From Bacillota bacterium (lineage in GTDB: Bacteria; Bacillota; Clostridia; Oscillospirales; Oscillospiraceae): DNA of 15,411 nucleotides. Positions 1 to 6,579 of the stretch are shown piece by piece. Positions within the stretch are counted from its first letter, which is position 1; each line of letters opens with the position of its first letter. A model generated the notes under the pieces. The model was not told the DNA's origin. It did no database searches and worked only from the letters and a program-made list of their open reading frames with translations. Location of the stretch: NCBI GenBank assembly GCA_017861415.1, contig JAGFXS010000011.1, forward strand, positions 1 to 15,411, written 5' to 3'. A program made the position numbers and the translations under genes.

Positions 1-375
1 AGTGATACAGTCTCTCACGGAAAAAAATTAGGCTCTACCTTAGGCTTTCCCACCGTGAATCTGAAGCTGAAGCCCAACGTCCTCCCCCCCGCTCTTGGGG
101 TCTATGCCACCAGAGTCTGGCTGGAAAACGGGGAGAACCACATTGCCGTAACCAACGTAGGGCGGCGGCCTACCGTGGACGACGGGGAGACCATTACTGT
201 GGAGGGCTTTATACTGGACTTCTCCGGCGATCTTTATGGGCAGAAGGTGCGAATGGAATTTTATAAGTTTATTCGCCCCGAAGAGAAATTTCCGTCCTTA
301 GAAGCCCTTCGGGAGGAGATTATGCGCAACGCCCAGCAAACGCGAGACTACTTTGCGTCGCAGGGACAGTCATAA
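1..375 (+). CDS. ribF: Bifunctional riboflavin kinase / FAD synthetase, C-terminal part (5' end outside window)
   Basis: The frame is open from base 1 and ends at TAA 373-375, so only the last 124 codons (stop included) are present. They match the C-terminal riboflavin kinase domain of RibF, which phosphorylates riboflavin to FMN; the missing N-terminal half would adenylylate FMN to FAD. Visible signatures are the GSTLGFPTVNL stretch (the family's flavin/ATP-binding GRTLGFPTAN-like motif, residues about 11-21), the GVYATRV strand and VTNVGRRPTV, which aligns with the usual NIGxxPTF element. The C-terminal FLDFSGDLYGQKVRMEFYKFIRPEEKF segment (given in two parts: FLDFSGDLYG, then QKVRMEFYKF and IRPEEKF) is also typical. 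A GTG at 55-57 is internal and not a start. A strong terminator follows 10 bases after the stop, so ribF ends its transcription unit here. Identification is secure although the gene is truncated. Confidence 0.93.
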   Translation, partial: SDTVSHGKKLGSTLGFPTVNLKLKPNVLPPALGVYATRVWLENGENHIAVTNVGRRPTVDDGETITVEGFILDFSGDLYGQKVRMEFYKFIRPEEKFPSLEALREEIMRNAQQTRDYFASQGQS

Positions 376-385
376 GCGAAGGTGC

Positions 386-425
386 AAAGCCCTGCCTTTT
401 CGTAAAAGGCAGGGCTTTCTTTTTT
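386..425 (+). terminator. Intrinsic terminator after ribF
   Basis: A perfect 15-bp stem (386-400 with 404-418, AAAGCCCTGCC at its 5' side) has a 3-nt CGT loop and is followed by CTTTTTTT up to 425. It begins 10 bases after the ribF stop and is a textbook rho-independent terminator. Confidence 0.96.
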
Positions 426-448
426 AGACATGAGGGTGCCACTTCCCC

Positions 449-478
449 TTGCCAGCACCCTGAAGGGCATGATATGAT
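449..478 (+). promoter_or_regulatory. Sigma-A type promoter for dusB-sigma-anti-sigma
   Basis: TTGCCA (449-454) and TATGAT (473-478) are separated by 18 bases, giving a start near 485 and a leader of about 37 nt before the TTG codon at 522. It lies between the ribF terminator and dusB, where a new promoter is needed. An inverted repeat AGGGTGC (433-439) / GCACCCT (455-461) flanks the -35 box. No ECF-type promoter was recognised here, so autoregulation by the downstream sigma factor is not evident. Confidence 0.6.
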
Positions 479-521
479 AATTTGACCGAAATTTTGACTG
501 CATTATTCTGAGGTGAACTCT

Positions 522-1493
522 TTGAAAATTGGCTCCGTAACCATTGACTCCAAGCTGGCGTTGGCCCCCATGGCCGGCGTCACCGACCTTGCCTTCCGCA
601 CCATATGCCGGGATTTGGGGGCGGGCTACACCGTCAGCGAGATGGTGAGTGCTAAGGCCCTCTGCTACCAGGACAAGAAGTCTATTCCCCTCCTCAAGCT
701 GGGAGCGGATGAGCACCCAGCTGGAGTTCAAATTTTTGGCAGCGATCCCGCCTGCATGGAGGAGGCTGCCGCCATTGCCCTGGAGGTTTCCGGGGCGGAC
801 ATCATTGACATCAATATGGGCTGCCCAGTTCCCAAGGTAGCTAACAGTGGAGACGGCTCCGGCCTGCTGCGCGACCTAGATAAGGCCTGCGCTGTGGCAG
901 AGGCTGTCCTGCGGGGCGCCCGCGGGGTGCCTGTCACCGTAAAGATGCGCCTAGGCTGGGATCGCGGTTCCATAGTCTGTGTTGAGCTGGCCAAACGACT
1001 GGAGGCCTTGGGAATCGCTGCCCTTGCCGTCCACGGCCGAACCAAGGTGCAGATGTACAGCGGTGTCGCCAATTGGGACCTTATCCGGGAGGTAGCACAG
1101 GCAGTGTCCATACCCGTAATGGCTAACGGAGACGTCTTTTCCGGTGAAGACGCTGTCCGTATCTTAAACTACACCGGAGCGGACATGGTGATGATCGGCC
1201 GGGGCGTTTTCGGCAACCCCTGGATCTTTGAGCAGGCTGCCGCCGCTCTGGAAGGGCGGGAGATACCTCCCATGCCCCCTCTTGCCCGCCGGTGTGAAAC
1301 CGCTGTTCGACAGTTCGAACTGTCCGCGCAGTATAAAGGAGAGAAAGTCGCCTGTCTTGAGGCCCGGCGCCACTACGCTTGGTATCTCAAGGGCGTGCCC
1401 CATGCCTCCTATTGGAAAGAACAGATTGCCCACATCACAACGCTGGAGGATGTCTACCGCATTACCGCGGGAATCAAGCGGGAGCTGAAATAG
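522..1493 (+). CDS. dusB: tRNA-dihydrouridine synthase (DusB family)
   Basis: This is an FMN-dependent enzyme that reduces specific uridines in tRNA to dihydrouridine, using NADPH. The protein is 323 aa, normal for the family. The N-terminal strand carries LALAPMAGVTD (residues 12-22), the conserved start of the TIM barrel. INMGCPVPKV (97-106) contains the catalytic cysteine C101. VHGRTKVQMYSG and the PVMANGDVFS / GADMVMIGRG motifs bind FMN phosphate. I prefer the TTG start at 522: AGGTGA (511-516) is 5 bases upstream, and the protein then begins LKIGSVTIDS as in homologues. The in-frame GTG at 513 lies inside that ribosome site. The sigma gene follows after only 23 bases, so the two are probably cotranscribed. 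The motif after the catalytic Cys (ANSGDGSGLL) is the clostridial variant of the enterobacterial RKLAGSALL. Confidence 0.95.
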   Translation: MKIGSVTIDSKLALAPMAGVTDLAFRTICRDLGAGYTVSEMVSAKALCYQDKKSIPLLKLGADEHPAGVQIFGSDPACMEEAAAIALEVSGADIIDINMGCPVPKVANSGDGSGLLRDLDKACAVAEAVLRGARGVPVTVKMRLGWDRGSIVCVELAKRLEALGIAALAVHGRTKVQMYSGVANWDLIREVAQAVSIPVMANGDVFSGEDAVRILNYTGADMVMIGRGVFGNPWIFEQAAAALEGREIPPMPPLARRCETAVRQFELSAQYKGEKVACLEARRHYAWYLKGVPHASYWKEQIAHITTLEDVYRITAGIKRELK

Positions 1494-1516
1494 TTTCCGG
1501 ATCGAGGTGAACCATC

Positions 1517-2146
1517 GTGCAAACAGCGGACCAACTGTTGGTAAAATTGGCCCGGGAAGGCGATCAGGATGCCTTTGCCCAGCTGGTACAACTGTATCAG
1601 CGACCCATTTATAATCTGGCTTTTCGCATGACGGGAAACCCCGAGGATGCGGAAGAGCTGACTCAGACCGCCTTCCTCAACGCCTGGCGCGGCCTTGGGC
1701 GATTTCAGGAAGATGCCACGTTCTTTACCTGGCTGTATCGTCTGGCCACTAATGCCTGTATTGACTTTCTTCGTCATGAAAAGCGGCGGTTCACGGTGCT
1801 GCAAACGGTCTCGCTGGACGATGAGGAGCGTCAAACTGCCGCTTATTTACCTGACTACAAAAATGCCCCGGAAGAGCGCGCCCTTCAGCGGGATCTCCAC
1901 GAAACGCTGTCCAAGGCCATGCAGGCCCTTTCCCATGAGCACCGCGAGATTTTAATTCAACGGGAAATCGATGGGCTATCCTATCAGGAAATTGCAGAAC
2001 TTTTGGATTTGGAATTGGGCACGGTGAAATCCCGGATTGCCCGTGCCCGCCTGGCCCTTCGTCGTATTTTAGAGGCGCAAGGGAACTATTTTGAACGGTC
2101 TGCGTCAGAAGAGGCAAAGGCAAGTAAAGGAGGTGGTCATGCATGA
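1517..2146 (+). CDS. ECF-type RNA polymerase sigma factor (sigma-70 family, SigW/SigE-like)
   Basis: This 209-aa protein has only sigma regions 2 and 4, as in extracytoplasmic-function sigma factors. Region 2 spans about residues 20-91. It includes DAFAQLVQLYQRPIYNLAFR, the NPEDAEELTQTAFLNAWR core-binding helix and the FTWLYRLATNACIDFLR segment that contacts the -10 element. Region 4 (about 136-185) has the helix-turn-helix LSYQEIAELLDLELGTVKSR for -35 recognition. The GTG start has GAGGTGA (1504-1510) six bases upstream. The stop TGA overlaps the anti-sigma ATG as ATGA (2143-2146), a tight translational coupling that usually sets regulator and antagonist in fixed ratio. The C-terminal tail after residue 188 is charged and Gly-rich. 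Its DNA coding for KGGGH also supplies the AAAGGAGG ribosome site of the next gene. The regulon cannot be read from this window. Confidence 0.93.
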   Translation: MQTADQLLVKLAREGDQDAFAQLVQLYQRPIYNLAFRMTGNPEDAEELTQTAFLNAWRGLGRFQEDATFFTWLYRLATNACIDFLRHEKRRFTVLQTVSLDDEERQTAAYLPDYKNAPEERALQRDLHETLSKAMQALSHEHREILIQREIDGLSYQEIAELLDLELGTVKSRIARARLALRRILEAQGNYFERSASEEAKASKGGGHA

Positions 2147-3147
2147 CCCCCTGTACGGAATTTGAACTGCTGCTTACCCAGCAGATAGACGGTGCGCTTA
2201 CGGATAAAGAGGCGGAAAAACTCCGAGACCACCTTTCCGTCTGTGACCATTGCCGCCGTTTAGAGCAAGAGCTTTTACAAATTCACCAGGACCTTGCCCT
2301 GCTGAATAGCGAGCCGCCTGCCCACCTAGCAGGTAATATTATGGCAGCCATCCGCGCCGAGTCATCTCCCGCTGCCCCCATCATCCTCTCCCCCTCCAAT
2401 AGGACTAAGCTACGCCGGTGGGTTTCCACGGCGGCAGTTTTCTTCCTGATCATTACTGCTACCGCCATCGGCAGTCGCATCCTCCCCATGTATCACAGCG
2501 TTGAGACTGCTCCCGGCACCATGGATAAGGCCTATCAGAAAGAGGCAACCTCTGAGACGGGCGCCGGCAGCCTGGATGAGAGTACCCAGATCTCCGCTCT
2601 GCAAGTTGCAGAGGACAACGAAGCTTCTCCTTCCTCCCGCAGCAACGATCCGGCTGAGGAATCGACGAAATACACCACCTCGTCCAGCGGCGGCACCACT
2701 TCAAACAGAGTCGCAGGCAGCGATGGCAGCACTTCTGCCGACAACAACGTTCACACCATTACCGGCAAGGAAGCTGATGTATCCGTCTCTATTGTTTCAC
2801 CTCCCGAGGGGGGAATGGACGATTTTGCCCCGGAATCTAGTCTCCGAAGCGATGTCTACACCGCCGGTGCGCCGAAAGCTGAGACCGCCCTCCCAGGTAA
2901 CAAAGGTCTCACAGAAAACGAACCTCTAGACGCCGAGGGCGCAGAAGCACTGCTCATTGATTACTTCTCCCTCCCTCCTTCGGATCCCATGACTATCACC
3001 TACGAAGGCCTCACCCCTGAGGGTGACGCTCACCTGTTTCTTGTGACCCGGCCGGAGCATACGGAGGAAACCTATTCCGTTGCACTGGCGGATGGCACTG
3101 TTAAATTGCTGCCCTCCTCAGATTCTGAATCGACTTTAGCTCCTTAG
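2143..3147 (+). CDS. Membrane-anchored zinc-finger anti-sigma factor with long extracytoplasmic region
   Basis: The 334-aa product starts with a ZAS-type zinc-binding anti-sigma domain: C4, then H30-LSV-C34-DH-C37 (the HxxxCxxC signature) within an amphipathic helical segment that would clamp the sigma factor. One transmembrane helix follows at about residues 94-112 (VSTAAVFFLIITATAIG). The rest, about 220 residues, should lie outside the membrane. Residues 120-240 are low-complexity, rich in Ser, Thr, Glu, Gly and Asp. A compact C-terminal part (about 265-325) has YEGLTPEGDAHLFLVTRP and TYSVALADGTVKLL, which looks like a small folded beta domain that I cannot name. By analogy with RsiW-type regulators, an envelope signal would trigger release of the sigma factor; this is inference. 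ATG overlaps the sigma stop, and AAAGGAGG lies 9 bases upstream. Confidence 0.88.
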   Translation: MTPCTEFELLLTQQIDGALTDKEAEKLRDHLSVCDHCRRLEQELLQIHQDLALLNSEPPAHLAGNIMAAIRAESSPAAPIILSPSNRTKLRRWVSTAAVFFLIITATAIGSRILPMYHSVETAPGTMDKAYQKEATSETGAGSLDESTQISALQVAEDNEASPSSRSNDPAEESTKYTTSSSGGTTSNRVAGSDGSTSADNNVHTITGKEADVSVSIVSPPEGGMDDFAPESSLRSDVYTAGAPKAETALPGNKGLTENEPLDAEGAEALLIDYFSLPPSDPMTITYEGLTPEGDAHLFLVTRPEHTEETYSVALADGTVKLLPSSDSESTLAP

Positions 3148-3190
3148 CTCTCTTGGCTCTCTTCGCCCCCTTTCTCCCCTTCCTCTCATA
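3148..3190 (+). other. Polypyrimidine tract after the anti-sigma gene
   Basis: Directly after the anti-sigma stop, about 43 bases are almost entirely C and T, with only four or five purines. There is no GC hairpin with a T tail here, so the operon lacks a visible intrinsic terminator. A C-rich, G-poor tract of this kind is compatible with Rho loading, but that is an inference from composition only. Confidence 0.35.
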
Positions 3191-3205
3191 TTTCATAAAT
3201 TTTTG

Positions 3206-3234
3206 TTGTCAGCACCCCAGTTTTATTGTATACT
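3206..3234 (+). promoter_or_regulatory. Strong sigma-A promoter for the ncRNA candidate
   Basis: TTGTCA (3206-3211) and TATACT (3229-3234) are spaced by exactly 17 bases, with an AT-rich upstream stretch at 3190-3205. The predicted start is near 3241. No reading frame with a ribosome site follows closely; the first start codon with a proper site is at 3531, about 290 bases on. This points to a non-coding first product. Confidence 0.75.
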
Positions 3235-3240
3235 ATTTTC

Positions 3241-3440
3241 ATGTAGATACGATTGACTTGGCGCTGCGCGTACCGTGAAGGCCTTAGTGCCTGTGGTATC
3301 GCGGGCAACAGTTGAGTGTTCTAAGCCTGCCGGACGGTTCGGCAGCAGGGCGTTCTTAATCCAGCATTGTGAAACAAGTGAGGCAGGTAACCGGCTTCTG
3401 ATCCGGCTTTGGAGAAGGGGGGTCTTTTCGCCCTTTTTCG
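3241..3440 (+). ncRNA. Structured RNA candidate of about 200 nt upstream of the EF-G paralogue
   Basis: The segment runs from a strong promoter to an intrinsic terminator and has no plausible coding frame. Four local hairpins can be drawn: (1) CGCGTACC 3267-3274 with GGTA-t-CGCG 3295-3303, extended inside by AGGC 3279-3282 / GCCT 3289-3292; (2) CTGCCG 3327-3332 / CGGCAG 3340-3345; (3) CATTGT 3365-3370 / ACAA-g-TG 3374-3380; (4) CCGG 3391-3394 / CCGG 3403-3406. The loop of hairpin 1 (CTTAG 3283-3287) is complementary to CTAAG 3321-3325, a possible pseudoknot. CCTGCC 3326-3331 could also pair with GGCAGG 3382-3387. I cannot name the family. A 6S-like single rod does not fit, since the ends do not pair. 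The clostridial raiA-motif RNA class is one family to test, and a cis-acting leader of the downstream gene is the other main possibility. Confidence 0.6.
3411..3439 (+). terminator. Intrinsic terminator of the ncRNA candidate
   Basis: GGAGAAGGG (3411-3419) pairs with CCCTTTTTC (3431-3439), nine pairs counting two G-U, with an 11-nt loop; the T run is 3434-3438, partly inside the stem. It lies about 90 bases before the start of the EF-G-like gene, so that gene would need readthrough or a promoter of its own, and none is obvious between them. Confidence 0.6.
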
Positions 3441-3530
3441 GGGTCCCTTCCGGTGCCCATTTCTCCCTCACGTTATGGCTGGTGGCTGTGTCTTCCAGCC
3501 TATCTTTATGAACAAGGAGAGAACATCAAC

Positions 3531-5603
3531 ATGAACTATTCCGCCCAAAACATCCGTAATGTCTGCCTGCTGGGACACGGTGGCAACGGAAAGACTTCCC
3601 TGGTGGAGCGCATGCTCTTCCAAACCGGTACCATTGACCGCTTGGGGAAGGTTCCTGACGGCAATACCACCTGCGACTATGACCCCGAGGAAACGCGCCG
3701 CCAGTTTTCCATCTCCACCGCAGTTGCCCCCTTGGAGTACGCAGGTTGCAAGATAAATCTTTTGGACACCCCGGGTTTCTTTGACTTCGCAGGCGAAGTG
3801 ATTGAGGCACTGCGGGTGGCCGATGGAGCGATCATTGTCTGCTCCGCAAAGAGCGGCATGAGCGTTGGCGCGGAAAAGGCGTGGAAATATTGTGAGGCCA
3901 ATAAGCTGCCTCGCATTCTCTATATCTCGAAGACCGACGAGGAAAACTCCGATTATAATGCCGCCTTTGAAACCCTTCGGGAGACCTTTGGCAAGAATAT
4001 TGCCCCCGTGGCAGCCCCCATCTGGGACGACGACAAGAAGGTCATCGGCATCATTGACGTGCTGAACAAGCGAGCCTATGATATGCACAATGGTACCCGT
4101 CGGGAGATTCCAGTGCCTGAAAACAAGCAGGATGTTCTGGATGAGCTGTACGGTGCGCTGGTGGAGTCCGTGGCTGAGACCAACGAGGAGTTTATGGAGC
4201 GTTACTTTAACGGCGAGACCTTCACTTATGCTGAAATGGTTCAGGGCCTTCACAGTGGCGTCAAAGATCTCACTCTGTTCCCGGTGGTTTGCGGTTCCGC
4301 CTACAGCGGCCTGGGCACCCAGATGCTTTTGGACAGCATTGTAAACTTCCTTCCTTCTCCCCTGGAGGCTCGACCCGAGCACGGAGAGAATGCCCAGGGC
4401 GATTCCGTGGAATTTGCCGTTTCCCCTGGCGCTGTCCCCGTGGCCTTTGTGTTTAAAACCGTCTCCGACCAGTACGGCAAATACTCCTATATCAAAGTTC
4501 TATCCGGCACGGTGGAAGCTGATATGCCTATGGTGAACGCCCGTACCGGCCAGACAGAAAAATTAGGCCGCCTCTTCCTTATTCGCGGCAAGAAAACCGA
4601 AGAAGTTAAAAAACTTGCCTGCGGTGATATCGGTGCCATCGCCAAGATGGATAAGCTGAAGACCGGTGACACCCTCTGTGACCCCCGCAACGTAGTAAAA
4701 CTGGATCCTCTGGATTTCCCTGCCGCTGTTTACTCCATGGCAATCCTGCCTAAGACCAAAGGTCAGGAGGACAAGATTGCCGCCGGCCTCACCAGACTAA
4801 ACGAGGAAGACCTCACCTTTACTGTAGTCAACAATGCCGAGACCAAGCAGATGGTCCTCTCCGGCGTGGGCGACATTCAGATCGCTGTGCTGTGTTCCAG
4901 GCTAAAGTCCCGCTTCGGTGTGGACAGTGAACTGAAGTCACCTCGTGTCCCCTATCGCGAAAAGATTAAGAAAAAGGTAGAGGCCCACGGCCGCCACAAA
5001 AAGCAGTCCGGCGGCAGTGGCCAGTTCGGCGATGTGTGGATTCGCTTTGAGCCCCAGGATGAGACAGATGAGCTTGTCTTCTCCGAGGCAGTCTTTGGCG
5101 GTAGCGTGCCCAGAAACTTCTTCCCCGCCGTGGAAAAGGGGCTCCGCGACTCCGTCCAGCATGGTGTTCTGGCCGGCTATCCCTTGGTAGGGCTGAAGGC
5201 CACCCTGTATGATGGCTCTTATCATGCGGTGGACTCCAATGAAATGGCTTTCCGCACCGCTGCGCAGATAGCATACAAGGAAGGTATCCCCAACGCCGCT
5301 CCCACCATTTTAGAGCCCATCGGCGAGCTGAAGGTCACTATTCCCGACAGCTACCTGGGTGATGTTATGGGCGACCTCAACAAGCGCCGCGGTCGCGTCA
5401 TGGGCATGAATCCCACCGGAGACGGCGAGCAGGTTCTGGAGGCGGAAGTGCCCATGTCCGAGATGACCTCCTATGCCATCGACCTGCGCTCCCTCACCCA
5501 GAGCCGTGGTTCCTTCACCTTCAACTTTGTCCGCTATGAGGAAGCGCCTCCCGCCGCTCAGCAGAAGGCCATTGAGGATGCCAAGGCGCTTCAAGAAGAT
5601 TAA
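3531..5603 (+). CDS. EF-G-like translational GTPase (FusA2-type paralogue)
   Basis: The 690-aa protein has the full EF-G layout. The GTPase domain occupies about 1-275, with the P-loop GHGGNGKTS (15-23), DTPGFFDF (79-86), SKTD (133-136) and CGSAYSGLG (254-262). Domain II comes next, then domain III, domain IV (KKQSGGSGQFGDVWI) and domain V (EPIGELKVTIPDSYLGDVMG and YAIDLRSLTQSRGSF). Several G motifs differ from housekeeping EF-G: GHGGNGKTS instead of AHIDAGKTT, Phe83 where EF-G has its catalytic His, RRQFSI instead of the ERGITI switch I, and SKTD instead of NKMD. This marks it as a paralogue, probably not the main elongation factor and not a typical Tet(M). Its role (ribosome rescue, back-translocation or stress) cannot be deduced. 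I chose ATG 3531, with AAGGAGAG (3514-3521) upstream; a longer in-frame ATG at 3453 has no ribosome site and overlaps the RNA region. Confidence 0.9.
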   Translation: MNYSAQNIRNVCLLGHGGNGKTSLVERMLFQTGTIDRLGKVPDGNTTCDYDPEETRRQFSISTAVAPLEYAGCKINLLDTPGFFDFAGEVIEALRVADGAIIVCSAKSGMSVGAEKAWKYCEANKLPRILYISKTDEENSDYNAAFETLRETFGKNIAPVAAPIWDDDKKVIGIIDVLNKRAYDMHNGTRREIPVPENKQDVLDELYGALVESVAETNEEFMERYFNGETFTYAEMVQGLHSGVKDLTLFPVVCGSAYSGLGTQMLLDSIVNFLPSPLEARPEHGENAQGDSVEFAVSPGAVPVAFVFKTVSDQYGKYSYIKVLSGTVEADMPMVNARTGQTEKLGRLFLIRGKKTEEVKKLACGDIGAIAKMDKLKTGDTLCDPRNVVKLDPLDFPAAVYSMAILPKTKGQEDKIAAGLTRLNEEDLTFTVVNNAETKQMVLSGVGDIQIAVLCSRLKSRFGVDSELKSPRVPYREKIKKKVEAHGRHKKQSGGSGQFGDVWIRFEPQDETDELVFSEAVFGGSVPRNFFPAVEKGLRDSVQHGVLAGYPLVGLKATLYDGSYHAVDSNEMAFRTAAQIAYKEGIPNAAPTILEPIGELKVTIPDSYLGDVMGDLNKRRGRVMGMNPTGDGEQVLEAEVPMSEMTSYAIDLRSLTQSRGSFTFNFVRYEEAPPAAQQKAIEDAKALQED

Positions 5604-5637
5604 TCTCCCACTATTTGTAGACAATTGCATTCATACA

Positions 5638-5669
5638 AAAAGGACGGTATCAATCGATACCGTCCTTTT
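5638..5669. terminator. Bidirectional intrinsic terminator between convergent genes
   Basis: A perfect 14-bp inverted repeat has arms AAAAGGACGGTATC (5638-5651) and GATACCGTCCTTTT (5656-5669) with a 4-nt AATC loop. The T run on the plus strand serves the EF-G-like gene. The A run 5637-5641 becomes a T run on the minus strand and serves walI, whose stop is 30 bases away. Confidence 0.94.
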
Positions 5670-5698
5670 CTGCTATTTATAGAGGTTTATCTTATTAC

Positions 5699-6553
5699 TC
5701 AGCGCCAACCCAACTCTTGAAGCTCTTCCAGTGTGCCGTCCAGACAGTTCAAAACCAGGCAGTCACCTTGAACCGTTTCCATCCACCACACAGGAATAAG
5801 CGTAACCCGCTGAGCGGAAACCCCCGTGGTACGGTGGAGATAACCCGGCAAAATGCGCTGGATATCCCAACTGCCCTTTGCATCGGCATCCCTGAGCGCG
5901 CCCATCAGTCGGATGAGCAGAGTCTCTGTGGCGAGCCCTCCTACGGCGGTGCCCGCCATGGGCTCCTCCCCCGAGAGGCGCAGCCCTTGCACCTTGGTCA
6001 GTGCATTGTCCTGGTAGATCATCTTGATCTGGCAGGTAAACATGGGCTTACCCTGCCAGAGCTGCCAGAGCTCAACGGTGACAGTTCCTTCTTCCCTGCT
6101 CACAGCCTTCACTTCAGCGGGAATCCCTACACCCTTCAGATAGTCGACGGCATGGCGTTCAGCCTCTCCCTCCAGAGGCACCTTTCCGGAATCTAACTGG
6201 ATGGAAAACTGACCGGACTGATAAAATTGCACCGTCCCCAAGCTCCCGTGATATTGTGTCGTACTTCCTAACTGCTGGGATGTCACACCGCCCAGGATCT
6301 CCTCTGCCAGTCGGCGTTCCTCTTCCCGATCCCGCTCCCGGCTGAGGGCAATGCTCTCATAGGTCTCGTCCCAAGGCACCATATCTTCCTCAACCAAAAT
6401 CCCCTGCTTTTCCAAAAGCGTCAGAGTTTCCTCCTTCATCCGTGTCTGGGCACGGCTTAGCTCATAAGTCTGCCCTCCAACCAAAACCAGAAAAAACAGG
6501 TTCAGGGCTAGCAGCAAAAGTATGATGACATTTTTCAGTTTTGACCATTCCAC
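5699..6553 (-). CDS. walI: WalI (YycI)-like regulator of the WalRK system
   Basis: A 284-aa protein begins with EWSKLKNVIILLLLALNLFF, one transmembrane helix at about residues 7-26 preceded by the WSK motif typical of YycI. The rest is an extracytoplasmic domain rich in beta strands. In Bacillus, YycI and YycH are membrane proteins that interact with WalK and tune its activity. Identification rests on this N-terminal motif, the size and the position as last gene after walR-walK-walH; the remaining sequence is diverged. I chose the GTG at 6553 because a strong GGGGGAGGGG site precedes it closely and the protein then starts at the family's usual EWSK. An in-frame GTG at 6595 would add 14 residues and overlap walH. 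The operon terminator follows at 5669-5638. Confidence 0.78.
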   Translation of the reverse strand: MEWSKLKNVIILLLLALNLFFLVLVGGQTYELSRAQTRMKEETLTLLEKQGILVEEDMVPWDETYESIALSRERDREEERRLAEEILGGVTSQQLGSTTQYHGSLGTVQFYQSGQFSIQLDSGKVPLEGEAERHAVDYLKGVGIPAEVKAVSREEGTVTVELWQLWQGKPMFTCQIKMIYQDNALTKVQGLRLSGEEPMAGTAVGGLATETLLIRLMGALRDADAKGSWDIQRILPGYLHRTTGVSAQRVTLIPVWWMETVQGDCLVLNCLDGTLEELQELGWR

Positions 6554-6579
6554 CGCCCCTCCCCCTTTCGTAAATTCTG

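Noticed and set aside
3241..3440. 6S RNA as the identity of the structured RNA
   Set aside because: The length is right, but the 5' and 3' ends do not pair into the required long rod with a central bubble; local hairpins in series fit better. Kept only as something a covariance search should exclude.
3275..3511. 78-codon plus-strand frame across the RNA candidate
   Set aside because: It crosses several hairpins and the terminator, has no ribosome site, and its composition shows no protein-like pattern.
3468..4382. 304-codon open frame on the minus strand opposite the EF-G-like gene
   Set aside because: It lies fully inside a clearly identified gene, has no ribosome site or recognisable domain, and its composition is that of an antisense shadow.
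3531..5603. Tet(M)-type tetracycline resistance gene
   Set aside because: The switch motifs differ from Tet(M), which keeps the catalytic His in switch II. The gene sits in a core-genome setting with no mobile-element signs.
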